A stretch of 64,000 nucleotides of DNA. It comes from Balanoglossus misakiensis (taxonomy: Eukaryota > Hemichordata). Each line of letters begins with the position of its first letter. Position 1 is the first letter of the stretch. A program made the translations under genes and the position numbers. Location: NCBI GenBank assembly GCA_040954595.2, contig CM082587.2, positions 10,168,001 through 10,232,000 of the forward strand, in the 5' to 3' direction. This document shows positions 12,524 through 23,300 of the stretch, in pieces. The notes under the pieces were generated by a model that did no database searches, was not told the DNA's origin, and saw only the letters and a program-made list of their open reading frames with translations.

Positions 12524-13467
12524 GAATTTTTCCTGTTTCTTAACTTTTGCATTAAACAGTCTTCCTTTTTGTCGTCGTAAACGTCCATTTTTAATTATAT
12601 TTTTTTTCTCCAAATTCTTTAATTCCATGATCATATATTTTTGTTGAACATAACTTCATAAACCGTTCTCTCCTGTATAACTCTAAGCTATAGGCGCTCG
12701 ATGGACAACATACAAATTACCAGGTCGGGCTCGGAGTGAGTAGTGTCCAGCTTACGTGAGTTCATAGTCGCAGAAACTCCAGCGGCTTTCAATTTTTGGT
12801 TTTTAAGTCCAATTTGGTGTATGATGTTAATATACCATTGGGACCCTATGGGGTCGGTTACATCTGTATGTCATAAACGTCATTTTTTTAAAACAAAATT
12901 CATCTTTCAAGTGTTTTGCATAACATGCCAAGACAAACCCGTTCCCTCCAATATAAGATAGGGACGGTAATTAATTGCAATAGGGGCCTAATAAACAGAG
13001 GATGGTCTAAAAGATATCGTTGGTGGTGCTATCCCGGACAGCCAGGGTCACGATGGGGTCACGTACGTTTATGATACCGCAAACAAGTCAACTCCACGCT
13101 AAATTCAACCTGTCCGCCGGACTGGTAACTTTTTTACTATCAGTCTGATGGAAAAACAACCAGTCTCGGACTGTCGGACAGGCGTTATTTCGAATAGTGT
13201 GTCTTGCATAACATACCAATATAGGCCTTAGATAGGGACGGTCGATCGGCCACACAAATTATCAGGTCATTATTTCTCCACTTTAATATGGTCACTTTTT
13301 GTAGGATATAACAAGACAAAACCGCTCTCTCCCATATAAATTATAAGATCGGGTCGGTCAATCAGCTGGCCACGCACACAATTATCGTGCCGCGTGCTCT
13401 GTGTGTACGCCTATGTGTTAGTGAAGCTTCCGGTTGCTTAATAATCGTAGAAATTCAAGCAGTGTTT

Positions 13468-13587
13468 GCCTACGGCCATACCACGTCGAATACACCGGTT
13501 CTCGTCCGATCACCGAAGTTAAGCTGCGTTGGGCGTGGTTAGTACTTGGATGGGTGACCGCCTGGGAATACCACGTGCCGTAGGCTT
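13468..13587 (+). rRNA. 5S: 5S ribosomal RNA, copy 12
   Basis: Full-length 120-nt gene, third member of the four-unit variant block. Confidence 0.98.
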
Positions 13588-14531
13588 GAATTTTTCCTGT
13601 TTCTTAACTTTTGCATTAAACAGTCTTCCTTTTTGTCGTCGTAAACGTCCATTTTTAATTATATTTTTTTTCTCCAAATTCTTTAATTCCATGATCATAT
13701 ATTTTTGTTGAACATAACTTCATAAACCGTTCTCTCCTGTATAACTCTAAGCTATAGGCGCTCGATGGACAACATACAAATTACCAGGTCGGGCTCGGAG
13801 TGAGTAGTGTCCAGCTTACGTGAGTTCATAGTCGCAGAAACTCCAGCGGCTTTCAATTTTTGGTTTTTAAGTCCAATTTGGTGTATGATGTTAATATACC
13901 ATTGGGACCCTATGGGGTCGGTTACATCTGTATGTCATAAACGTCATTTTTTTAAAACAAAATTCATCTTTCAAGTGTTTTGCATAACATGCCAAGACAA
14001 ACCCGTTCCCTCCAATATAAGATAGGGACGGTAATTAATTGCAATAGGGGCCTAATAAACAGAGGATGGTCTAAAAGATATCGTTGGTGGTGCTATCCCG
14101 GACAGCCAGGGTCACGATGGGGTCACGTACGTTTATGATACCGCAAACAAGTCAACTCCATGCTAAATTCAACCTGTCCGCCGGACTGGTAACTTTTTTA
14201 CTATCAGTCTGATGGAAAAACAACCAGTCTCGGACTGTCGGACAGGCGTTATTTCGAATAGTGTGTCTTGCATAACATACCAATATAGGCCTTAGATAGG
14301 GACGGTCGATCGGCCACACAAATTATCAGGTCATTATTTCTCCACTTTAATATGGTCACTTTTTGTAGGATATAACAAGACAAAACCGCTCTCTCCCATA
14401 TAAATTATAAGATCGGGTCGGTCAATCAGCTGGCCACGCACACAATTATCGTGCCGCGTGCTCTGTGTGTACGCCTATGTGTTAGTGAAGCTTCCGGTTG
14501 CTTAATAATCGTAGAAATTCAAGCAGTGTTT

Positions 14532-14651
14532 GCCTACGGCCATACCACGTCGAATACACCGGTTCTCGTCCGATCACCGAAGTTAAGCTGCGTTGGGCGT
14601 GGTTAGTACTTGGATGGGTGACCGCCTGGGAATACCACGTGCCGTAGGCTT
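14532..14651 (+). rRNA. 5S: 5S ribosomal RNA, copy 13 (last)
   Basis: Full-length 120-nt gene and the last of the array. About 500 bp of increasingly diverged spacer follows before the array ends. Confidence 0.98.
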
Positions 14652-15440
14652 GAATTTTTCCTGTTTCTTAACTTTTGCATTAAACAGTCTTCCTTTTTGT
14701 CGTCGTAAACGTCCATTTTTAATTATATTTTTTTTCTCCAAATTCTTTAATTCCATGATCATATATTTTTGTTGAACATAACTTCATAAACCGTTCTCTC
14801 CTGTATAACTCTAAGCTATAGGCGCTCGATGGACAACATACAAATTACCAGGTCGGGCTCGGAGTGAGTAGTGTCCAGCTTACGTTGAGTTCATAGTCGC
14901 AGAAACTCCAGCGGCTTTCAATTTTTGGTTTTTAAGTCCAATTTGGTGTATGATGTAAATATATATCATTGGGACCTTATGGGGTCGATTACATCTGTAT
15001 GTCATAAACGTCATTTTTTTAAAAAAAAATTCATCTTTCAAGTGTTTTGCATAACATGCCAAGACAAACCCGTTCCCTCCAATATAAGATAGGGACGGTA
15101 ATTAATTGCAATAGGGGGCTAATAAACAGAGGATGGTCTAAAAGATATGACTGTTATATTCGTTTTCCAACGATGATGAATTTACATGTTATTTGCTTGG
15201 CATTTTGACGCAGAGACACTTCTGAAAACCCAAACCTATTAATTATGTCACGGGTGTAAATTGATCACATTAAAAGAGGCTTTAGACGTTTGCCGCGAGC
15301 TCCTGGTGGGCAGCATCTTGTCAGCCCAAATTTGACTAGTACATAGCCAATTATATGACGCTCTCCCACATCATTCGCCGCGCCTTTTCGCTGATTTACG
15401 GCATCTTGCGTAAACACTGTCATTTGATCTTGCTTGGCAG

Positions 15441-15819
15441 AAGTCAACTTGCTCTATACTTCGGCCAAGCTCAACGGCATCTCAGCTAACGCCAAGGAGC
15501 GTTTGAGCGGCATCCTCGCCAGAAGGAGTCGCGTTTCCGGCGACTGTGTGCTCTGGACGGGTGCAGCTTGTCGTAACGGCTATGGCTCAATTACGTTCAA
15601 AGATGAGAACACTCTAACCGCCTATGTCCAGCACATTGCACTCCTAATTAACGGGGTGCAATTGGTGGGCAGGCAGTTGGAGTGTTCTCATCTTTGCAAC
15701 GAAAAGCTATGCATCCGCCCAGAGCACATTGTCCAGGAAACACGACTCCAAAACATTTCACGAAAGACGTGCTTTCGCTCCCCAAAAGGGGAGTGTCACC
15801 ACGAACCCAGGTGCCTAAG
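15441..15819 (+). CDS. His-Cys box (I-PpoI-like) homing endonuclease exon
   Basis: Open frame of about 126 codons resembling the zinc-binding loop family of His-Me finger homing endonucleases, whose type member I-PpoI cuts rDNA. In order it shows GDCVLWTG (first Zn ligand Cys, then Trp), RNGYGSI (strand region), a stretch YVQHIALLING, then CSHLCNEKLCIRPEHI (catalytic His, two Zn Cys and Zn His), LQNISRKTC (catalytic Asn, Zn Cys) and KGECHHEPRC (Cys, His, Cys). Every expected Zn ligand and both catalytic residues are present. There is no ATG in the frame. A plausible acceptor (TTGCTTGGCAG at 15430-15440) and a consensus donor (AAG/GTGAGT after 15819) suggest an internal exon; without splicing, a TGA at 15821 ends the frame. 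No transposon ends or partner exons were recognised. The family match is from memory of its motifs. Whether it is a mobile gene or a domesticated nuclease is unknown. Confidence 0.75.
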
Positions 15820-15823
15820 GTGA

Positions 15824-16644
15824 GTAATCATCTTCTCATTTGATATGTATTGTGTGACCCTGCAGTTGAAACGCTTTCATCAATAATTTGCGGCGCGTGG
15901 GTAATCTCAGTGTTATTGACAATGCAGCCGGCCCAAACATTTTAAAATTAACACTGTTTCTGACTGTATTAACGAAATGTCCAATTTGAAAGTAGCCTAT
16001 AGACAACCCTTTTGAATGAGTTTTGTCTCGTTGAGATTTTATTCATAAGGAACAATCTAGATTTATTTTAGAAGACACTGTTCTTTTAAAACAGCTAGCA
16101 TAATACAGCTGTGAAGAGATCACCACTGAGGGTTGGAAGGCCTTGCCAGAAATTAACGCGTAAAGTACGCCCTCACAGGCCATGTAAACAGGGGGGGGGG
16201 GTCAAATAAGGCCGTCTGGCAAACGAATGATTAATTCAACGCGCCATGTGAGCTGAGCTGAGTTGGTCAGAGTTGCGTATCACACAGACTTAGGCTGAAT
16301 TTCAGTGGAGTAACCAGTCCGTTTTAGATTTACCAATGATGTCAATTTCATTTCTTCACCCAGAAAAACAGTACACAACTTGTCTGCAACATGATGCTGA
16401 CACATATGCCAGAGAAGTGGATCCGCGTTGTCAACACAGATGCCAGCATTCAAAAGGGGAGTGCCACCTGCTGAAATCAACTCATCTGCTGTGGGCCTGT
16501 TTATCTGTGGCAACTGTTCAGAGGAGACAACGTTTATTCCCAGCAAGCCACCACGCAATGTTGTGGTCTACCTGTCAACACAGATGCCATCATTCATGTG
16601 AGTGAGAACCATGCTAAAATCTGAGTACTTTCTTCAATTTCAAG
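15824..16644. other. No supported gene; Cys/His-codon mini-repeats
   Basis: No gene is supported here. Two copies of TGTCAACACAGATGCCA (16429 and 16575 areas) and a second CAAAAGGGGAGTG motif (near 16447) resemble the end of the endonuclease exon and would encode CQHRC-type words. A short frame over 16336-16605 is open but cannot be joined in phase to the upstream exon at the obvious splice sites. There is a G run at 16190-16201. Confidence 0.4.
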
Positions 16645-16756
16645 ACATACATACATACATACATACATACATACATACATACATACATACATACATACAT
16701 ACATACATACATACATACATACATACATACATACATACATACATACATACATACAT
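16645..16756. repeat. (ACAT)28 microsatellite
   Basis: Perfect run of 28 ACAT units. Open frames on both strands across it are artefacts of the 4-bp period. Confidence 0.97.
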
Positions 16757-16869
16757 GTTTCAATCGAGCACTTATCTTGTGGTGGGATTCAGTTGACGGT
16801 AATAGAAGCGCGGTTTTCATGACATTAATAGTCTTTTGTACATGTCTTAAATGACCCTCTCGCCTGCAT

Positions 16870-16904
16870 CAGAGAGAGAGAGAGAGTGAGGTGAGGGAGG
16901 GAGG

Positions 16905-16951
<47 letters not shown>

Positions 16952-16964
16952 AGAGAGAGAGAGT
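16870..16964. repeat. (GA)n and G-rich simple repeat
   Basis: Mostly GA dinucleotides with GGGA and poly-G interruptions. Confidence 0.95.
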
Positions 16965-17048
16965 AGTCATTGTGATATTGTTGGTCAATGACTTCAGAAT
17001 CACGTGCTTAGTCACTGTGCTATTGGTCAATGACTTCAGGATCACGTG
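16965..17048 (+). repeat. Two-unit tandem duplication ending in CACGTG
   Basis: Two ~40-bp units run AGTCAYTGTG, then ATTGGTCAATGACTTCAG, then RATCACGTG. Each ends with the E-box-like CACGTG. The function is unknown. Confidence 0.7.
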
Positions 17049-18611
17049 TTCGACAAGAAGAGGTTATGTCCTAAGGGGATTACGGGAGTTACCTTGAGAT
17101 AAGTAATTACTACACAAAATGTATGTATGAATGACCACCACGGGCGACCTTCCTCTGCTTTTCTGCTGTGATGTGATCATTTCCGACTCTATATATCAGA
17201 GTCGTTGGGCTATTATGGTGGGTATACCCTTCCAATATCGAAAATACTGAAATCGCGTGTCTTTATTTAAGCACGCAAAGGTTAATAGGAAGATAAAAAA
17301 AAAGAAAAAAACACAGGTAAGGACAGGAAGAAAAAATAAATTGTTCATTGGAATCGCCGCTTCTACTTTGGCTGATTTGGAAAAAAAAAATTTGGATCTA
17401 GGCAAATATTCTACTTCCGCGTTCCAAAGTCTTAGTACTGGCGCTGGTGGCCAGAATATGTTGTGAAAATTAACACCAACTGTAAATGTAATGGCCTATG
17501 TTATTGTTGGGAAATATAGTATTGAATTCAGTTACAAGTACATGTATCAGTGTTTTTGTCTGAGATATTTCCGGTAAAAAGGGAAACAATTATCTCGCCC
17601 TGTCTGCATCTATGCAAATATGCCAGAGAACCGCATTTACCTTCAGCCTAAAAAAAATATTCGCTCGCCGCTCCTGGAACTTGGTCCAAAAATCCGATGA
17701 ACAAGATTTTTATTCTCTCTGGCCTAATGCATGAAAATTATGAAAAAACTTTTTGTACCAACAGATGACCCCGAAATATGTAGTTTTCTTCGATTTTCAG
17801 GTAGAAAAACTACATCGCTGATGTAGATAAAATCATTGCAAGGCGATAGTGCAAAGATGGCAAAGCCAAAAATACTTGAAATTAATGGGTGATTTTCGTG
17901 TGTGGCGGAAACAGACTTCCGTTGTTCGTTTCAACGAAAAAAAGAAATGTTCCATTTAAAACTATGGTTGACTTTAGTAGCAGTACAGTTTCTATACATA
18001 CTAAATGTTGAACTTTTCGTATTTTTAACCCGCACAGGTTTCATATGCCAACACTGTGATAGTTGTATTAACTGACAGTTCACCCGGGGCGGTGTATACG
18101 CCGTCACGATGAAACGTCACAATATCGATGCCTCACCATGTCTATTAAAGTCTCCTCTCGCCACCGTAATCGCTTAAATGACGCTACTTAGACAGCCGGT
18201 GCATTTTCCCCCACAGGAAAATGAACCCTAATTTGCATGAATATCTGCGTATACAGGAAACTCGAAGGTATATTCAAGTCTCGAGAATTCCCTCCAGGAA
18301 CACCACGATGATCCACCAGCAGCCAGTTCAAAGCAGTCGCGCTTTGAAACCGGCCACACCCTCCATTTAAAATGAAGAAAGCCGTTGAGATTTTCGGAAA
18401 TTCAAGGCTGGGAGAAGAACTGTCCCATTTGGTTGATTACTCTCACAAATGGTGATTACATCTCTTCCAGAGATGGACCAGTACCCTCGGGTCTGAATCG
18501 TGTGCACCTTCGAAACAAATTATTTTTTATCTCTCAGCCCTAAGCCGTTTCAATGCGCGCTCTCGGTAAATTTTACTTCACGTGATTATTAGGAACTGGT
18601 CAGAATTAACA
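17049..18611. other. Intergenic, nothing recognised
   Basis: No open frame with protein-like features, no RNA gene and no long repeat were seen. The sequence is AT-rich with A-runs at 17296-17400. Confidence 0.5.
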
Positions 18612-18740
18612 GGGGGGGGGGGGGGCTGGTGCGATTGGGGGGAGGGTCACCATTTTTCATGCAACAGTTTGGGGGAGGGCCGCTGCATTTTGGGCATGAG
18701 TCAGGGGGAGGATCACTAATTTTTGTGCAAGGATGACACC
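18612..18740. repeat. Degenerate G-rich minisatellite
   Basis: Poly-G followed by three or four imperfect ~30-bp units of the type GGGGGAGGGTCACYAATTTT. The antisense proline-rich frame is a product of this repeat. Confidence 0.6.
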
Positions 18741-19394
18741 GAAAATGTTTTGAGAACCCTTTATAATTCATTTTTTTTCCACCCACCCCCTTCATTCATC
18801 AACACCTTTCAATCATTGACTGGTTTATCTAACGTCCCCCCCCTGTTAGTTCTGACCAGGCCCTTAAACACGTCAGCGGAGAAAATCACTTTTGCTCTTC
18901 ATCACTCGTCTGTATTAACCTCCAAATACATCCCGGCTCTAATTTGTTGTACACGTGCACACTCACTGACTTAACTTTACTGCGTCGAAACCGGCGAGTC
19001 TGGTTTCTGTAGAAACAGGGCACCTAGCTTATTGGCATTAACATGCAGTACTAGATGATCTTCGTATGCAAACTCGCCACTACTCCATGTTCTAGGACAA
19101 GTTATCCAAACGCTACCGATGTACACGTGCACACACTGGTGATTTCATGAAGATGGCATGTTGCTTCATTTGATGATTATTGTGATTGTATTACTGACCA
19201 TAAACATTCAATAAATGTAAACTTTCATATATCTATTACATTAAGTTTTGAGAATGCTGAGACAAAACATTGAGACAACACATTGAAAATGGTGTCGACT
19301 ATAGAGTTGGAGGTATCCCTGTAATGCATGTAGGATTAAAGGGACAAAGTCTCTCCCTCGCTGCCCTTTTTTCATTAATTATATTTGATACAAG
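18741..19394. other. Intergenic, nothing recognised
   Basis: AT-rich sequence with no supported gene. It contains CACGTGCACAC-type words near 18955 and 19125. Confidence 0.45.
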
Positions 19395-19500
19395 TCACCG
19401 TTTATGCTAACGTACATGTGGATATACATGTAAAGTGAATTAATGTTCAACAACACACAACTTCCATCCGACTTGTAGACTCGAGAATGAAAAAATCGCC
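19395..19500 (+). repeat. Dispersed repeat, single arm of a foldback family
   Basis: The segment from CACCGTTTATG through ATGTTCAACAACACACAAC and CTTGTAGACTCGAG matches both arms of the inverted-repeat element at 31385-32245, in the plus orientation of its left arm. Confidence 0.65.
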
Positions 19501-20358
19501 AAAATGAATAACCGGTAGAAGTGACATTTTACCTGTTGATTTTCCGTCAACAAAAGTTTTACGCATGCGCTGTACGAATTTATGTAACTATAAAGTTGGT
19601 GACAACGATTTCTATTGGCTAGCCGATGGTTGGTGACAGTGATTTCTATTGGTTCGATATCTTAGGAAGCGCATACGTAAAACACAACCTTGGAGACCAA
19701 TCATTTTAATCATATACCAACATATATATACATCGAATCTGTCACCAAAGCTTACGAATATTTTGAGGGAAGATTTTGTGGGAGCAATCAACAAGCCACT
19801 AACTCAGGTATATCAGGCAACTGACTGTCCGAGAGACTTGTTCTCAATTGTGGTAAGTATATGTTCAACACTGCATGCGGACTTTGCTTGGCACGCAAAT
19901 GTATGCACACTAAAATGCATTTACGTACGTGTCAAATCAAAGCTGGAAAATTCGACGACGTTTCTCAGCATGGAATTGTCGCGCCCGGCGATGTGCACGG
20001 CGTCTCGTTATTTACCGCTGAAGTTGTGTTACAAAATACCAAATGTGACTGTAACTGTAAGAACTGAAACTGAACAGAGTCAAACATAATAGTAAAATGT
20101 TTAAGTTGGTGTTATGATATGTTTATGTTTGCACATAGTTTTGGCTACTTCCGTTGATATGTTTTACGCCTCTTCTAATGTATAGCGTGGCCGATTACGG
20201 ACACCGGGTTGTTTATTCGTTACGGGTGTGGTGTGATTTTGGACGGGGGTGTGATGTGGCTGACAAATTTTACTTCAGAAATCATCAAAGTCAATTTTGT
20301 CTTATTTTTTTAAATCAATCTTTCTGGGTGTTATTCCAGATTTAATGACGCATTCATT

Positions 20359-23300
20359 ATGAAGGCAGTTTGGTGTTATTGCTGCTTGGTTTTAATCATC
20401 AACGGAGATCAGTTGATGGTATGGACGCGTGCAACTGGTACGGGCTATGAAACGACGTCCTCAAGATCCACTGTAATGACGACCAGCAGGAAACAGCGGG
20501 ATTTTACGAGCAGCGCGCCTTTGACAAAACTCTCTCGACAGACCCCCAGCAAGACGAAGACCGTGCCAATATCTCCACGAAGCACTACATCCCGGCCCAG
20601 CCTAACCTCAAATCTAGCGACGATCCATCCAACATTACAGTCGACAACGATTGAAGACTCCTCTTTCGACAACGTGAGACCTTTGGCAACAACCGCTCAA
20701 CCAAAGTCTCAAGAAACGAACACCGTAACGACAACGTCGGGTCCCTTCTCACCGTCAACAGTAACAGGTTCCCGCCCGCCAGTGACGTCACGCCGCACAG
20801 CCGCGCCAACTCCACCTCCTGTGTATTACAACATAGATGCACAGTCATTGCAGTGCCGTTATCCAAGCACGGGATTTCGTATGGACTCGTGCCTCACGCC
20901 GAGCGGCCTTGTTTGCAACGGCATCGCCACCGTGAAGCTGAGAGACTATGAAAATACAATGTGTAGCTGTGAGCCTGAATGCTGAGTGCGGGAAGACTGT
21001 CACGATTACATAGACAGATGCTTTGGTGACAGCAGACAGGTGCCTGACCCGGATGAAATATGGCTGCCAGAATATTGTATGCCCGCTACTGGTGGGAGGC
21101 ATGACGTCATGGCGACGCACACATGTCCCAGAGACTGGCCACACGAGAATGTCCGTCAGCGGTGTGAAACCGCCAGTGGTAAGACCAATCTTACTTGTGT
21201 CACTCTTTGTCAGTTTGACCTTTTCGGTTCTACTTCGGAAAGCAGCCAGACGATCGCCATCCCTCTAGTCTAGTTTCTAGCCCTGTTTTGCCCGCTCAGC
21301 AAAGTGGAGAAATACGGCTGGATGCTAGACTACCATCCCTCGTGTAGGATGCAAATCGTGAGGTTGCCCTCACCGCGCTGAAATACTGACACCATGCATA
21401 AGTCAAAATTCGAAGGTACCTGTTGCGTTTGTCATTGCAAACAGGAACAGGAAAAATGTACAGATGAAGCCCGTTTATGATGACATTGGATTTTTAAAGT
21501 TACACATATGCACTAATACCAAATTTATGCATTTCTTTTTTCTGTGTGTTTCAATTTCTGCCATGATTAGCCATGTTATTGAACAAAATTAATTGTCTAT
21601 ATTTGAATCTGTGATGGAACTTCCTGAATCTCCCCAATAAAATTATTTGAATAAGAACGGGAGAGCTTCAAAGATTATCCAGATAAATTTTGCCTGGCGC
21701 CCCCGACTTCGACAATACAACGCCCATACTGTGGGGAGAAATAAGCCGAGGAACTATAGGTTGTTGCAAAATTGAAACACAAGGGTTTTGTAACACTAGT
21801 TTTTTTTTTTTTTGGGGGGGGGGAGTTCGACTCAGGGGCCTTGCCAACGACGTACGACCAAAATACAGAATTGTTTCTGGGCCGGCCTTTATTTAAAAAA
21901 TGGTGCTGCGACGCGAATTTTTATTTTAATTTTTCCCCGTCAAGGGTGGAAGGAGGGTCAGTTTTATAGTTTTATCAATATTGTCACATGTATACTGTTC
22001 ATGCAGTCACTGATCACGCGCTCCAACGACGGTGTCCAGTGATTTATATCTAGCTGAAGCAGTTCGAGTTAGTCGTGGTCGCCACCACAAAACAGGAAAA
22101 AAAACGGGTGACGCGCTGTTATTCAAGTGACGCGCGTGTGTTTAACGCAATAAACCTGCGGCCGTATCTTGAGAAATCATTCCCCACAAAATCTCGTAAT
22201 TACGAGATTCTCATAATTACGTGATTAAAAACTTGTAATTACGAGAATAAAAACTCGTAATTACGAGATTTTTATTTTTATTTTATTTTTTAGAAATTGG
22301 CCCCAATAAGCTTCTGTACGTTTTCATTACAGATGCGTCCGTTTTTGATATTACTCCAGTGATTGACTCTGTCGGTGAAATGGTGTACCAAAATATCAAC
22401 TGCGCTATTTGTAATGGTGTGAATGAATCGAGCCTGCACTTTTCGTCGTTAGAGTGGGAATGCCCGAGAGATATGCCAATGGAAATTTTGTCGACTAATA
22501 TTTCCTCTATCGTCTCCTTCTTGATGTCATCAGAACTTTGTTCAATGAGGCAGTTTATCGAGGGCGATCTCCGGCATGGTGTAACTGAATGTTTCAGGCC
22601 CATTGACACCTGCCCTGCTGATTTCCCCAACGACACGATTGTTGAGCTGTGTCACCGTTATTCAGCAGTAGTTGGGGTATTCGTAGTATTAAGCGGGAGA
22701 GCTAGGGGATTTATGTATTACAAGAACATTCATTGTGCAATATGCAATGACGTTGCAATCAATCCTTCTTATGTAACATGCGGTTTACCGCCGCTTGAGT
22801 GGATAGTCTATCCCCGATTTCCCGCCTTTGATATATTGTTTGACTTCAACGCACAGGGAGAACATCGACTGCATACTATGGATATCATTAGAATTCAAGA
22901 GCAATGGAGCTGCGAACATGGCCGAATTTTGGATATGTTACAAGGAAAATGTATTTTGAGACACGTCTTTGATTACGACAATTTTGACATAACGAAATTG
23001 AAAATGAATCCTTTATCAGAACGGCCAGAGCTGAATGACTTCTTTGTAGCGTCAGCTCACGGGAGACATCCCGCCATTTTGTTACCTTTCCGCGTTTCTT
23101 TGCCATCGGTGGAAGTGGACGGGTGCGATTTCATCAACCTCGAAGAAACCGTGACGTCACTGATACGAAATCTGTCCGTTATTTACACACATAACATTTC
23201 CAACTCGCATTACCATTGTGACAGAGCGGAGGATTTTGGTGATTTACTTGTCACTTTGTCCGTTCTTGTTCGCGTGGAGTCCAATTTCACCGGTGATTTT

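Larger units (their letters stand above)
1..15148 (+). repeat. Tandem 5S rDNA array, 1064-bp units
   Basis: About 14 head-to-tail units run from the left edge to an abrupt break near 15148, where the unit sequence stops after AAAAGATAT and unique DNA begins. The spacing of homologous points is 1064 bp in almost every unit, 1063 in one (a T-run change near 5263) and 955 in the unit with a deleted gene. Each unit holds one 120-nt 5S rRNA gene on the plus strand and about 944 bp of spacer. Units differ at only a few positions, so the array is being homogenised. The last partial unit (14800-15148) is more diverged, as expected at an array edge. Short frames in the spacer recur only because the DNA recurs and are not genes. 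Confidence 0.97.

Noticed and set aside
85-15062. Recurring 60- to 75-codon frames in the 5S units
   Set aside because: They recur only because the 1064-bp unit recurs. One runs through the 5S rRNA gene itself, and none has protein-like features.
1-15148. Regular direct repeats as a possible CRISPR array
   Set aside because: The period is 1064 bp, the repeats contain 5S rRNA and there are no unique short spacers.
15821-16605. Joining the nuclease exon to the open frame at 16336-16605
   Set aside because: The donor after 15819 leaves phase 2, while the acceptor CACCCAG at 16363 needs phase 1, so the frames do not match.
16602-16820. Frames with HTYI or CMYV repeats
   Set aside because: Translations of the (ACAT)28 microsatellite.
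19649-20089. 146-codon frame upstream of the receptor
   Set aside because: No ATG-context, composition or motif support; it overlaps a TATATATA stretch and likely 5' flank.
20983-20985. TGA as selenocysteine in the receptor
   Set aside because: No SECIS-like element was recognised and the position is not a known redox site; a CpG-type mutation or error is simpler.
20445-21144. Minus-strand frames opposite receptor exon 1
   Set aside because: Shadows of the Ser/Thr-rich coding strand.
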